Program-made: the position numbers and the translations under genes
The notes under the pieces: model-generated
What the model was told of the DNA's origin: nothing
Databases searched by the model: none
Seen by the model: only the letters and a program-made list of their open reading frames with translations
Shown: piece after piece, positions 26,700-36,204 of the stretch
Layout of the letters: each line of letters opens with the position of its first letter
Position numbering within the stretch: position 1 is the first letter of the stretch
Source of the DNA: Deltaproteobacteria bacterium
GTDB taxonomy: Bacteria > Myxococcota_A > Polyangia > JAAYKL01
NCBI GenBank assembly: GCA_030595125.1
Contig: JAUVDV010000023.1
Span: forward strand, 1 to 64,000
Direction: 5' to 3'
DNA length: 64,000 nucleotides

Positions 26700-27286
26700 C
26701 GTTTGAGTTCGGACGCGGATCGGGTGGTCACGAAGAGTCTGACCGGCCACTGTCGATAGTAGGCCCCGTCGAGCAACACGCCGCCCATGTCGTCGTAGTC
26801 GCATACCATTTCCTCGTCGTCGTTTTCCTTGCAGCGGACCTTGCCGTAGACGCGCATCAGGGTGCCCGGCTGTATCTTGTCCAGGCTGGCTGCGGTGTCC
26901 TCGGGGCGAAGATCGAGGAGCGCGGAGAAAGAGCCCGAACTCCGAAAGTGAACGGTCACCCGGCAAGATCTGATGGAATCGGAGCTGCACAAGTGACGTG
27001 GCTGGTGCTTCCGGTGTGCCATCCGAACCTCGTACTTGCCGTCGTCCTTTGGAGTTACCTTCTGCACGACGCCGAACCACCCGATGAGCTTGTCCTCGTA
27101 GTCGGCCGGGTCGGTGTTGACGGCCTCGTAGGTGAAGGCCTTGGATTGCTCCCAGAAATCATCCTCGTCGCCGAGGGGCACATATTTTTTGGCGAATCCG
27201 TACTGGCCCGCGCCGCATCCTATCGCGAGGAGGGCCGCGGCGATCAGTACAATCGTTGTTCCTGTTTTCTTATTGGCTGTTGTCAT
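26696..27286 (-). CDS. Lipoprotein of unknown function
   Basis: A 196-residue lipoprotein (lipobox LLAIGC). The mature part contains an OB-like stretch: KLIGWFGVVQKV, a Cys-Cys containing loop, then GTLMRVYGKVRCKE, which resembles nucleic-acid- or metal-binding OB folds seen in periplasmic proteins, though this is weak. The C-terminus has a DGAYYRQWPVRLF segment. It is convergent with the ArsA-like gene (4-base overlap) and lies 8 bases downstream of the next small gene on the same strand. Confidence 0.75.
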   Translation of the reverse strand: MTTANKKTGTTIVLIAAALLAIGCGAGQYGFAKKYVPLGDEDDFWEQSKAFTYEAVNTDPADYEDKLIGWFGVVQKVTPKDDGKYEVRMAHRKHQPRHLCSSDSIRSCRVTVHFRSSGSFSALLDLRPEDTAASLDKIQPGTLMRVYGKVRCKENDDEEMVCDYDDMGGVLLDGAYYRQWPVRLFVTTRSASELKR

Positions 27287-27294
27287 GATGAATA

Positions 27295-27606
27295 TTATTC
27301 CTCGAATCGCTCCCTCAGGGATCCGATTTCAGCGAGTTGCTCCTGGTATTGCTGGACTATTACCGTCTTTTCTTCGATGGCCTGGTGATACGAGGCAATC
27401 TCTCCCTGGATCCTCACGATTTCGTTGGTCACTTCGTCCTGCCGAAGCGTCGCGGCTTCGAGCAGCGCCGGGATATTGATCCCAGTGCTCTCCAGGGTCT
27501 GTCGGACAATACTGACCACCATTTTCTGGTTGGATCTGTCGGATGGGATTTGTCGTAACAGCGTAAGGGCCTGATCGACACCGTAGTTAACTGGTCCCTG
27601 ATTCAT
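27295..27606 (-). CDS. Small helical/coiled-coil protein
   Basis: A 103-residue soluble protein with no signal peptide. Residues about 45-100 form a heptad-rich helix (VTNEIVRIQGEIASYHQAIEE... region), suggesting a dimeric coiled coil. The N-terminal half contains a short helical motif (GVDQALTLLRQIPSDRSNQKMVVSIVRQTL region, residues 9-38). No family recognised. It is followed closely by a lipoprotein gene and divergent from yajC, with a 203-base gap between starts. Confidence 0.72.
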   Translation of the reverse strand: MNQGPVNYGVDQALTLLRQIPSDRSNQKMVVSIVRQTLESTGINIPALLEAATLRQDEVTNEIVRIQGEIASYHQAIEEKTVIVQQYQEQLAEIGSLRERFEE

Positions 27607-27720
27607 TTGAATCTCCTTGAAAAATGCATCTGTTGAGATGGAAAACTGTATCTTTCATTCCGCTCACGGTCAATGTCCATCAACGTCTGAATCCGGCTGC
27701 ATAAAGACGAAAACGTTTGC

Positions 27721-27749
27721 TTGACCCTTATATTGCCTTTTGGTAGTAG
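27721..27749 (+). promoter_or_regulatory. Possible sigma-70-type promoter for yajC-secDF
   Basis: TTGACC (27721-27726) is separated by 17 bases from TAGTAG (27744-27749), about 60 bases before the yajC start. The -35 match is good, the -10 match weak. It lies in the gap between divergent genes and is the only candidate I saw for this operon. Confidence 0.35.
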
Positions 27750-27809
27750 TGGTCGGCCTTTTTACCGGGGTATTCCGGCGCGTGTACGTGCGATTATAAG
27801 GAGTTACAA

Positions 27810-28238
27810 GTGACAAACGCCATTTTTACATCTACTTTCGCGTTGGCCCAACCGGCGGGCGCGGGGGCTTCGGCCGGCGGGGAAGCGCCTGCTACGGGTG
27901 TTGAAGGCGCTTCCGAGACCGGAGCGCCGAGCGGAGGGTCTCCCAGCCCGTGCGGAAGCATGAGTTCTCCGACTTCGATCATAATGATGGTTGTCATGTT
28001 CGCCGTGTTTTATTTCCTTCTCATCAGGCCCCAGCAGAAGAAGGCGAAGGACCACCAGAAGATGTTGAGCGCGATTCAAAAGGGCGTCGAGGTCGTGACC
28101 AACGGCGGGATGATCGGCCGGGTGACGGGTATTTCGGACAAGACGCTGACCATCGAGATTTCCGAGAAGGTGCGTGTGCGAGTGCTCAGATCGCAGGTAG
28201 GCGGCCTGTACAGCGCGGATAACCCGGAGAAAAAATAG
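27810..28238 (+). CDS. yajC: Preprotein translocase subunit YajC
   Basis: A 142-residue protein starting at GTG with an AAGGAG site. After a long Ala/Gly/Pro/Ser-rich N-terminal extension (about 45 residues, unusual for YajC) comes the single transmembrane helix (MMVVMFAVFYFLLI) followed by the signature RPQQKKAKDHQ and the cytoplasmic domain with VVTNGGMIGRV. YajC associates with SecDF in the Sec holo-translocon. Its stop overlaps the secD start (TAGTG). Confidence 0.97.
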   Translation: MTNAIFTSTFALAQPAGAGASAGGEAPATGVEGASETGAPSGGSPSPCGSMSSPTSIIMMVVMFAVFYFLLIRPQQKKAKDHQKMLSAIQKGVEVVTNGGMIGRVTGISDKTLTIEISEKVRVRVLRSQVGGLYSADNPEKK

Positions 28239-30070
28239 TGGAACGCAAGTGGATTTGGCGAGTCATTTTTACTTCGCTTCTGATCATTCTGGCTGTCGCG
28301 GCGTCCGTGACCACCATCGTGGACAAGCCCGCCGGCAAGGACGGCAAGGATCCCCTCCCAGGGTTTATTAGAGATTGGTTCCCGGGTATCAACCTCGGTC
28401 TCGATCTCCAGGGTGGCCTGAGGCTTATCTACGAAGTGGAAGTCGAGGCGGCGGTCGAGGACAAGCGCAATCACATGGCCGATGCCATTGTCGACACGCT
28501 GGCCGAGAAGGGCGAGATCACGGGAGTAAAAATCAAGCGCAGCAGGGAAGCCGATTACAAGTTCGATCTGATCTTCCCTTCCGAGGCTGTTCGCTCTTCG
28601 CAGGACGCAAAAGACATACTCAAGGATTTCAGGCGGTCCGTCATCGTCGAGATGGAGGAGGGCGCCACTTCCCACATGACCCTCCTGGAGGATCTGGTCG
28701 ATGAGACCAGGCAGATGGCCGTCAAGCAGGCCATCGAGACCATCGGCAACCGGATCGACGAGCTCGGCCTGGTAAACACGAGCGTCGTTCCCCGTGGGAT
28801 TGACATCATCGTGGAGATTCCCGGTGTCGATGAGAAACAGGTGGCTCGCATCAAGCGGATCATCAGCCAGACTGCCCGTCTGGAGTTCAAGATCGTGGAC
28901 GAGATCGGCTCCAAGGAATTTTTCGGCGGTGAAAAGATAACGGAGAAGCTCAAGGCCGAGAAGGATAAGGGCGGGCCGGTCAAGATCAAGCAGGAGCGGG
29001 TGTCGGCGGGTGATGACGGCCAGGTCGTTTCATATTACCTGGAGGCGAAAAACGATCCCAAGGGCAAGAGCGGCCGGCAACTCCTCAAGGCCTTCCTCAA
29101 GGACGTCGAGGTTCCGGACAATCGTACCATAGCCTACGAGGAAGAACGAATGCGCGACGGCGCGGGCAACCCCACCGCCGACGTATCGTGGAGAACCTAC
29201 TACCTGGAGAGAACCGCCGGGATCACCGGTGAGTACGTGGACAGCGCGGCGGTATACAACGACGACAATACGGGTCAGCCGTACGTCTCCCTCTCCTTCA
29301 GCCAGGCCGGCGGAAAAATGTTCGGCGACCTGACCGAGGCCAACGTCAAGCGGCGCATGGCGATCCAGCTCGACGACAAGATACAATCCGCTCCCACCAT
29401 TCAGGAGAAGATTCCAGGTGGGCAGGCCAGGATCACTCTGGGCGGGTTCGAGTCTTATCAGAAACTGTACCAGGACGCCCAGGATCTGGTCGTGGTGCTT
29501 CGCGCCGGCGCCCTGCCCGCGCCCGTCAAGCCGGTGACCGAGACCACCATCGGTCCGGCCCTGGGACATGATTCCATCGAGATGGGTTCGTTGGCGTTCA
29601 TGATCGCGGGCATCGTGATCATTCTTTTCATGCTCCTTTACTACAGGGGAGCCGGGGTCGCGGCCGATGTGGCCCTCATCTCCAACGCAATATTCATCGC
29701 CGGTATCCTCGGGGGAGTGGGAGCCACTCTCACACTGCCGGGTATTGCGGGGATCATTCTTACCATCGGAATGGCGGTGGACGCGAACGTCATCATATAC
29801 GAACGCATTCGCGAAGAGCTGCGCGGGGGCAAGTCACCGCGGGCCGCAGTGGATGCCGGATACAAGAGAGCCTTCTGGACTATTTTCGACGCGCAGATAA
29901 CTACTTTCATCGCGGGCGTCGTGATGTTGCAATACGGCACTGGCGCCATCAAGGGCTTTGCCGTTACCTTGCTGATCGGCATTGTGGCCAGCATGTTCTC
30001 GGCCATTTTCATCAGCCGGATTGTGTTGGATTTCATGACCCGTCGCAGGACGGAGAACCTGAGTATCTGA
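28238..30070 (+). CDS. secD: Protein translocase subunit SecD
   Basis: A 610-residue RND-like subunit that uses proton motive force to drive late steps of protein export. TM1 is at the N-terminus, then the LGLDLQGGLRL motif, a large periplasmic P1 region (about residues 60-430) and five TM helices with the conserved GMAVDANVIIYERIREEL segment (proton path). It starts at GTG overlapping the yajC stop. The periplasmic region contains a long charged insert around residues 230-300. secF follows after 4 bases. Confidence 0.98.
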   Translation: MERKWIWRVIFTSLLIILAVAASVTTIVDKPAGKDGKDPLPGFIRDWFPGINLGLDLQGGLRLIYEVEVEAAVEDKRNHMADAIVDTLAEKGEITGVKIKRSREADYKFDLIFPSEAVRSSQDAKDILKDFRRSVIVEMEEGATSHMTLLEDLVDETRQMAVKQAIETIGNRIDELGLVNTSVVPRGIDIIVEIPGVDEKQVARIKRIISQTARLEFKIVDEIGSKEFFGGEKITEKLKAEKDKGGPVKIKQERVSAGDDGQVVSYYLEAKNDPKGKSGRQLLKAFLKDVEVPDNRTIAYEEERMRDGAGNPTADVSWRTYYLERTAGITGEYVDSAAVYNDDNTGQPYVSLSFSQAGGKMFGDLTEANVKRRMAIQLDDKIQSAPTIQEKIPGGQARITLGGFESYQKLYQDAQDLVVVLRAGALPAPVKPVTETTIGPALGHDSIEMGSLAFMIAGIVIILFMLLYYRGAGVAADVALISNAIFIAGILGGVGATLTLPGIAGIILTIGMAVDANVIIYERIREELRGGKSPRAAVDAGYKRAFWTIFDAQITTFIAGVVMLQYGTGAIKGFAVTLLIGIVASMFSAIFISRIVLDFMTRRRTENLSI

Positions 30071-30074
30071 GCCC

Positions 30075-31307
30075 ATGCAGTTTTTCAAGAAGACAACAGA
30101 GTTCGATTTTATGATCCGACGGAAGTTTTTCCTGGTGCTGTCCGGGATAGCCGTCCTGCTGTGTCTCGGCGCCATTTTCGGAGTTGGTCCCAAGTTCGGG
30201 ATCGACTTCATGGGCGGAACCGAGATCCAGGTGAATTTCAAGGGGAAGGTGGGGTCGGCCCAGATTCGAAACACGCTTGCGAAGCTCGGTTTTATCGGAA
30301 GCGACGTCCAGACTTTCGGGGCGCACGAGTCCGAGTACCTGATACGGCTTCAGGCCATCTCCGCCGTCTCCGATGAGCAGGCCAAAGCGTCCGAGGCACA
30401 GGTAGGGAAGGCCCTGGAGGGCAACGAGGTCAGCCGCTTCGAAGTGTCTCCCGGTGGGGACAAGCTCACTGTGCGCATTGCCAGGGAGGTCGAGATCACC
30501 AGACTGGAATCGGTGGTGAAGGATGCGGGGTTCGTCCTGGCCGAGCATATTTCGGAGCCGGTCGCGGTGCAGAAGGTTGAGAACGATGAGCCCGAAGAGG
30601 CTGCTGATGCGAAAGAAGGGGGAGACGCCAAGTATTGTGAGAGCGTGACCTGCACCTGGCCGCATCAGAACATGCGTGTCTACGAGATCAATCTAAAGGG
30701 CGTATCGGAGAGGGTCATGGACGGGCTTCGGGCAGAGCCCTTTGGAGCGGGGGCCGTCAAGATGAGGTCCGAGTGGGTCGGCCCCAAAGTGGGCGATCAG
30801 CTGAGGGTGGCGGGCGTCTCGTCCCTGGGGTTCGCCCTTCTGTTCATCATGCTCTACATCGCGGTTCGTTTCGACCTGAGGTTCGCGCCCGGCGCGGTGG
30901 TGGCGTTGATCCACGATGTCATCATCACCCTGGGTATTTTTACGGTGCTCAGAATCGACGTTACCCTGGCGACGGTGGCGGCCCTGCTGACCGTCGTGGG
31001 CTACTCGCTCAATGATACCATCGTTGTGTTCGACCGTATCAGGGAGAACCTGGGCAAGGTCCGGGAGCGGAAGATGGAGCACGTGATCAACCTCTCTATC
31101 AACCAGACCCTGAGCCGCACGATACTGACATCCATGACAACTCTTCTTGTGGTCACGGTGCTGTTGACCGTAGGCTGGAACACCACCATCAGAGATTTCG
31201 CCGTGGCGCTCCTCATCGGAGTCCTCATCGGTACTTACTCTTCCATCTTTGTCGCCTCGCCGGTCGTGGGCTGGCTCGACACACGTTTTAGCAAGAAAAA
31301 GGCGTAG
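30075..31307 (+). CDS. secF: Protein translocase subunit SecF
   Basis: A 410-residue SecF. Motifs: GPKFGIDFMGGTEIQV after TM1, and the C-terminal TM bundle with LLTVVGYSLNDTIVVFDRIREN, the functional equivalent of the SecD proton-path segment. The periplasmic loop is longer than in E. coli (323 residues in total there), with a Glu/Asp-rich insert and two Cys (residues about 170-200). It partners SecD and YajC. Confidence 0.98.
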   Translation: MQFFKKTTEFDFMIRRKFFLVLSGIAVLLCLGAIFGVGPKFGIDFMGGTEIQVNFKGKVGSAQIRNTLAKLGFIGSDVQTFGAHESEYLIRLQAISAVSDEQAKASEAQVGKALEGNEVSRFEVSPGGDKLTVRIAREVEITRLESVVKDAGFVLAEHISEPVAVQKVENDEPEEAADAKEGGDAKYCESVTCTWPHQNMRVYEINLKGVSERVMDGLRAEPFGAGAVKMRSEWVGPKVGDQLRVAGVSSLGFALLFIMLYIAVRFDLRFAPGAVVALIHDVIITLGIFTVLRIDVTLATVAALLTVVGYSLNDTIVVFDRIRENLGKVRERKMEHVINLSINQTLSRTILTSMTTLLVVTVLLTVGWNTTIRDFAVALLIGVLIGTYSSIFVASPVVGWLDTRFSKKKA

Positions 31308-31309
31308 CA

Positions 31310-33022
31310 GTGCTTCCTCAGGCGACATGGAGAGTCGCCGGGCCCGACGTTCAGGCGGTGGACGGCCTCGTCGACGGGTTGGGGGTCAGCCGGATCCTGG
31401 CCACATGCCTGGTGAACAGGGGCCTTGGCGAGATCGATGCGGCGCGTGATCACCTGGAACCCAGACTCGCGCGGCTCCTTCTTCCCGGAAAAATGGCCGG
31501 TCTCTCTGACGGCGCAGAACGCGCAGTGGAGGCCATAAGGCAAAAAGAGCGGGTTGGTGTGTTCGGCGACTATGACGTGGACGGTGTGGCCAGCGCCGCG
31601 CTGGTGGTGAACTTTTTACGGGAGCTGTCGGTGGAGACCGAGACCATTATCGCGGACAGGTTCACCGGGGGATACGGTCTGGGGCCTGATGTGGTCGAGC
31701 GTCTGGTGAAATCCGGGTGTAGCCTCATCATAGTTGTCGACTGCGGGACCAGTGACCACGAAGCAATGGAGCGGGCGGCCGAGCTGGGAGTCGATGTGAT
31801 TGTCATTGACCACCATCGGGTGGAGGGTTCCCATCCAAATGCGCTGGCGTTCATCAATCCACAGCGCGCCGATTGTGATTTTCCGGACAAGACAATGGCT
31901 GCCGTGGGGCTGGCCTTCTACTTCGCGGCGGCCGTTCGAGCCAGGTTGGTGGAGTTGGGCCGCCTGGGGCGAGATGGCGTGGATCCGCGATCTCTGCTGG
32001 ATCTGGTGGCGCTTGGCACCGTTGCCGACGTTGCGCTACTCAAGGGAAATAACAGGATCATGGTAAGTTACGGGTTGCGCCAGATGTCCGCCTCCAGGAG
32101 GCCCGGGGTCGATGCGCTGTTCAGAACCAGCAAGATCAGAGCCGACAAGATCCGCGCAAACCACATCTCCTTCCAGCTTGCTCCGAGGTTGAACGCTGCG
32201 GGGAGAGTGGCTGATGCGTACGATGCGTTCGATCTCCTGGTGTCTGGTGGTGGTGGGCATTGCGCGATGCTCGCAAAGAAGCTGGAGAAGTTGACCAGGG
32301 AACGCCGCAGGATCGAGGAGAAGGTAACCGAGGAGGCCAGACGACAGATCGAACAGATGAAAATGCAGGATCAACCCGCGCTGGTCCTTGCCGGGGACGG
32401 CTGGCACCCGGGTGTGATCGGAATAGTGGCCGCGAAACTGGTGGAGGAGTTCTCGAAGCCGTCCTACGTGATTGGTTTCGACGGTGACGTGGGAGTCGGC
32501 TCGGCGCGTGCTTCGGGTCTGTTAAATCTTCATCAGAGTCTTGTTGAGGCCGCGCACACACTCGTACGCTACGGGGGGCACAAGGAAGCTGCGGGGTTCA
32601 TGGTCAGGCGCACCGAGCTGGAAAATCTGAAAAGTGCGCTGGTTGATTTCGCGAGGAGTGAATCGACGGTGCTGCAGGATACCCAGATGGTGTGCGACTC
32701 CGGCCTGAACGCGTCACAGTTGAAGATACAACTCCTCGAAGATCTGGATCGACTAGGCCCCTTCGGCAACGGCAACCCCGAGCCGGTATTCGAGATCACA
32801 GGTCTCGATGTCCTTGAAAGCCGAGTGGTCGGTGCCAATCATCTGAAGCTGGAACTCAAGACGCCTACCGGATCCGTTTCTGCCTTTGGTCCCCGCATGG
32901 GTCATTTTTCCAGGAACCTTCCACCCATGATCCGCGTTGCTGCGTCGTTGTCCGAAGATGAGTGGCGGGGGCAAGGTACTCTCGAACTCAGGCTCGTTTG
33001 CCCCCCAATCCCGGATGCTTGA
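31310..33022 (+). CDS. recJ: Single-stranded-DNA-specific exonuclease RecJ
   Basis: A 570-residue DHH-family 5'-3' ssDNA exonuclease used in recombination and mismatch repair. Motifs: FGDYDVDGVAS (motif I, residues about 84-94), VVDCGTSD (motif II), VIVIDHHR (DHH, motif III), then DHHA1 with GGHKEAAGF, and an OB fold near the end (PFGNGNPEPVFEI). It starts at GTG two bases after the secF stop. Linkage of recJ to secDF occurs in many Gram-negative genomes. Confidence 0.97.
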   Translation: MLPQATWRVAGPDVQAVDGLVDGLGVSRILATCLVNRGLGEIDAARDHLEPRLARLLLPGKMAGLSDGAERAVEAIRQKERVGVFGDYDVDGVASAALVVNFLRELSVETETIIADRFTGGYGLGPDVVERLVKSGCSLIIVVDCGTSDHEAMERAAELGVDVIVIDHHRVEGSHPNALAFINPQRADCDFPDKTMAAVGLAFYFAAAVRARLVELGRLGRDGVDPRSLLDLVALGTVADVALLKGNNRIMVSYGLRQMSASRRPGVDALFRTSKIRADKIRANHISFQLAPRLNAAGRVADAYDAFDLLVSGGGGHCAMLAKKLEKLTRERRRIEEKVTEEARRQIEQMKMQDQPALVLAGDGWHPGVIGIVAAKLVEEFSKPSYVIGFDGDVGVGSARASGLLNLHQSLVEAAHTLVRYGGHKEAAGFMVRRTELENLKSALVDFARSESTVLQDTQMVCDSGLNASQLKIQLLEDLDRLGPFGNGNPEPVFEITGLDVLESRVVGANHLKLELKTPTGSVSAFGPRMGHFSRNLPPMIRVAASLSEDEWRGQGTLELRLVCPPIPDA

Positions 33023-33026
33023 GCCT

Positions 33027-33113
<87 letters not shown>

Positions 33114-33162
33114 GTTTCAGGGCAATTGGTCATACATCAACCGTCGTCAGTGTCAACATACC

Positions 33163-35865
33163 TTAAGAATCATCGGGCTTGGTTTGCGGCTTTTTCTTGA
33201 TGACGCTGTTCATGACAGCTTCTATCTCGAGTTCCGCGCCTATTGCGTCGTCGGTGTTGGGCTTCAGCTTGACGGTCGGTAAGTCATCGTTCACATCGCC
33301 ATCGTCCTTCAGGTCATCGACCATGTCGTCGGTGATCTGTCCGCCCGCCTCCGCTATCAGGGCGGCTATGTCAAGCTCCCGCGTAACCAGCGATTTGCGC
33401 GTCATCGTTTCGTCGTCGTCCCGAACCTCTTGCGCGGTGGGATCCTCGTCCGGAATGATTCCGAGATTTTTCGCGCGCTCCCTCCTGAGCAGGGCGGCCA
33501 GGATCTTGAGGTTTTTCTTTCGGTTCTCCAGAGATCGGTTTTTCTTCTCATCGTTGTCGCGAAGCCGGTCGCGCTCCGCGGAGATCTCGTTGATCAGGAC
33601 CTCCTGTTCGGCCAGGGTGCGCTGGAAATCGGTTGTGGTACCTTCCTTGGAACCACTTGCGGCGCTTGCCGCCACCTGGGCCTGTAGCCTGACGACTTCT
33701 TCTCGAAGTTCCCAGATCTCTCCCTGGCGGGACTCCAACAGGGAGTTGGTTTGTCTGAGTTCCGTCTCAAGATCCTCCCTGACAAGGAGAAGCTCCGTTT
33801 CGTTCTCCTCCCGCAGGCGCTCCAGCTCCGAATTCATTTCACCAATTCGCTGGCCCACGTCCATGGCGCGGACATCGGCTCCCTCTTCCGATTTTGCGAG
33901 CGCAAATAACGCACTGGTGATGTCATTCTTCAACTCCAACGCCTGTTTCCCGGATTCCGCGAGGCCCGTTTCCAGTTCGACGTTATGCGCGTGGGATTCC
34001 GCGAGATCGGATTCGGACACGGTGAGCCGGCCCTTCATGTCGGTGATCGTGGTCTCCAGTTCCGTTTTTTCAACGTTGAGTCTCTGGTGGAGGTCCTCCA
34101 GTTCCGATACCGCAGTCTCGGCTACGATTGCCCGTTGCCGCGCGGTTTTTGAAGAGCTCGCCTCCGGGCGGAGCTGCCCGATTGTCTCCTGTAGAGCAGC
34201 GGTCTGTTTGTGGGCTTCCTCGAGGGAGTTCGCCAGAGAATCGGCCCGTTCGCGGGAAGACTCCAATTCCGCGAGCTTGATCTCCGACTCCTGGAGGGCA
34301 CTGTGGATTTCCTCCAGCTTTTTCTGGCTTGATGCTGTTCTCTCCTCTGCCTCATTTGCGCGGCTCGAGAGAAGGGCGATTGTGTGCTCCTGTCGATCGA
34401 TCTCATCCGCCTTTGCCTGCACAGCCCGACCGAGTTCTTCGGAAACCTCGCGCAGCTGGGTCTGCACATTGCGGGTCTCGAGTATCGCCGCGTTTCTCTT
34501 CGACATCTCCTCGAGCACCTGTCGGTGCTCTTCGTCTATCCTGCTTTCGAGGCGTTCCCGTTCCGTCGATGCGTGCTCGCGGATTCTTTCCATCTCCGCT
34601 TCGAGGGAGGAAACATCAGCCTCGGAGTCCGCCGCCACGCCGATCTTGATGTCGAGACGCCTTATCTGTTCCCGCGCTGACACCAGTTCCCGGCGCTGTT
34701 TGCCGGCTTCCTTGTGAAAAGCCGCGAGTTCCTCCTGCGTTCCGGCGAGTTCCTCCACTACATCGTCCAATTCGCGCTGCTTGGTTTTTAGCCTGGCCTG
34801 GGCCTCGTGTAGCTCGGTCACAAGTTTCTGGCGCTCGCCTTCGTTGTCCTCTCGCTCCTGTTGCGCCAGCCCGTCCATTCTGCGGGCGTCCTCGATCTGT
34901 TTTTCGAGCATTCGAATTTGGCGTTTCGCCGTGTGAAGTTCGTCGAGGTTGCGGCTGTGTTCACCTGCCTGGCGCTCGGAGGCGATTTCCATGTCCTCCA
35001 GCATTTTTTTTCGCCGGGCTACGTCACCTTCCAGTTCCGAAAACTGTTTTGCCCGGTCGGCGAGATCGCGACCGTCCAGCTCGGTCTTCGTGAGCTGATC
35101 GGTAAGCTGTGCAATGCGCTGTTTGAGGGAATCTACGTCGCGCAGTCGCCTGTCGCTTTCCTGCCTGACCAGGGAGACGGTACCTTCGAGCTTTTCCACC
35201 CGGGCGCGAACCTGATCCGACAGGGTTCGGAAGGGGAGCTGGGCGATAAGAGTATCGTCCACGCGCTGGAATTTGGGCGAACAAACTGCCAGGAAATGAC
35301 TGGGTACCTCGCCGCCTTCCGGAATCATTCGGTCATCCAGCACGGGACCGTCTCGGTTTGGTCGCCTCCCGAGGGGCGTGAGAGTAGCTCCGTGAAGCGG
35401 TTGCTGGGAAAAGAGCATTACATGAGGGAAATGACGTCGGAGGTTTCGTTCGAACTCCAGAAAATCGGGGAAATTCGAATGCGATTGAATGTCCAGGCCG
35501 ACGGCATCCCGATTTGGGATGGTAATGGCTATTACACCCGATGGGTTGATCAGGTTGCGTGCCGATTTGACCAGTTGCTCGATTTCGTCTCCAGAGCCGA
35601 TTTTTCCAGGCGCGGTTACGAGCACCAGATCGAAAGACCCTCCCAGGACAGGCAGGTTGTATGGGTCGGCAACCAGGCGAGCGATCTTCCCGCTTTCGTC
35701 GCCGAAGTGATCTGCGATGTTCTTCTGAACCACGACAGTCAATCTTGCGCTGCGTGCAAGGAAGGTCGCTCCCTGCTCGCTCGGCGGAAGGAGATCGATG
35801 GCCCTGCCTCCTTTGGCGAAGCGCTCGCAAAAAAGGTAGGGAGTGATATGTGATCCTGCGTCCAT
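33163..35865 (-). CDS. Methyltransferase-like domain fused to long coiled coil
   Basis: A 900-residue cytoplasmic protein. Residues about 1-220 have a Rossmann methyltransferase-like order (RAIDLLPPSEQG, LVADPYNLPVLGGSFDLVLVTAP, NLINPSGVIAITIPN), but the Gly-rich SAM motif I is replaced by LLPPSEQ, so catalysis is doubtful. Residues about 225-800 are almost continuous coiled coil rich in Glu, Arg, Leu and Gln. The tail (810-900) is acidic with Asp-rich segments. Similar fusions occur in Myxococcota; a scaffold or cytoskeleton-like role is inference. The start codon ATG at 35865 precedes a domain without signal peptide. tRNA-Leu lies downstream on the same strand. Confidence 0.82.
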   Translation of the reverse strand: MDAGSHITPYLFCERFAKGGRAIDLLPPSEQGATFLARSARLTVVVQKNIADHFGDESGKIARLVADPYNLPVLGGSFDLVLVTAPGKIGSGDEIEQLVKSARNLINPSGVIAITIPNRDAVGLDIQSHSNFPDFLEFERNLRRHFPHVMLFSQQPLHGATLTPLGRRPNRDGPVLDDRMIPEGGEVPSHFLAVCSPKFQRVDDTLIAQLPFRTLSDQVRARVEKLEGTVSLVRQESDRRLRDVDSLKQRIAQLTDQLTKTELDGRDLADRAKQFSELEGDVARRKKMLEDMEIASERQAGEHSRNLDELHTAKRQIRMLEKQIEDARRMDGLAQQEREDNEGERQKLVTELHEAQARLKTKQRELDDVVEELAGTQEELAAFHKEAGKQRRELVSAREQIRRLDIKIGVAADSEADVSSLEAEMERIREHASTERERLESRIDEEHRQVLEEMSKRNAAILETRNVQTQLREVSEELGRAVQAKADEIDRQEHTIALLSSRANEAEERTASSQKKLEEIHSALQESEIKLAELESSRERADSLANSLEEAHKQTAALQETIGQLRPEASSSKTARQRAIVAETAVSELEDLHQRLNVEKTELETTITDMKGRLTVSESDLAESHAHNVELETGLAESGKQALELKNDITSALFALAKSEEGADVRAMDVGQRIGEMNSELERLREENETELLLVREDLETELRQTNSLLESRQGEIWELREEVVRLQAQVAASAASGSKEGTTTDFQRTLAEQEVLINEISAERDRLRDNDEKKNRSLENRKKNLKILAALLRRERAKNLGIIPDEDPTAQEVRDDDETMTRKSLVTRELDIAALIAEAGGQITDDMVDDLKDDGDVNDDLPTVKLKPNTDDAIGAELEIEAVMNSVIKKKPQTKPDDS

Positions 35866-35907
35866 CAGAACTTTGGATACTAGTACGTCAACGGCCTTTC
35901 ATTAAAC

Positions 35908-35963
35908 AAAAAAAACGGCGAACTCGATGGATGTGGGGGGGTCATCCGGAACGAATTCGCCGT
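35908..35963 (-). terminator. Intrinsic terminator downstream of the beta-barrel gene
   Basis: On the minus strand ACGGCGAA pairs with TTCGCCGT; the stem extends inward with TCG/CGA and GGATG/CATCC around a C-rich loop, and eight T residues follow directly. It ends transcription coming from the barrel gene ending at 36205. Confidence 0.75.
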
Positions 35964-36118
35964 CTTTCGACGGAAACATATTGCAAATTGTATGCCCTGG
36001 TTCGGTGAAGGCATATAAAATCGGCGATGGTCTTGAGTTCAATAATGAAATGGAGGTGAGTCGATTTGTGCTGACGATGAAAAATTCAACTGGCCCGGCA
36101 ATGGCGATTTCACGGATG

Positions 36119-36143
36119 AAAAAAATCTTTCAATACGGAAAGA
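36119..36143 (-). terminator. Weak hairpin with T-run after the beta-barrel gene
   Basis: On the minus strand TCTTTC/GAAAGA encloses a 6-base loop and is followed by seven T residues, about 60 bases after the stop at 36205. The stem is short and AT-rich, so termination may be partial. Confidence 0.4.
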
Positions 36144-36204
36144 AAACGGGTTCCGAATTGTTGTCGGCAAGTGATTTTAAAGGTGCGTCAGGATGGCTGG
36201 GATT

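Larger units (their letters stand above)
35866..36204. other. Intergenic region with terminators, no gene
   Basis: This 339-base gap between two minus-strand genes is AT-richer than its surroundings and holds two hairpins followed by T-runs on the minus strand (listed separately). A 93-codon plus-strand frame overlaps them but has no ribosome binding site or recognisable sequence and is not called. The part between 35964 and 36118 shows nothing I can interpret. Confidence 0.6.

Noticed and set aside
33179-34717. Ser-rich 512-codon plus-strand frame
   Set aside because: It is the antisense of the coiled-coil gene; its Ser/Arg composition comes from Glu-rich codons on the other strand.
35715-35865. 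SAM motif I in the coiled-coil protein as evidence of activity
   Set aside because: The Gly-rich loop is replaced by LLPPSEQG; the Rossmann order alone does not prove catalysis.
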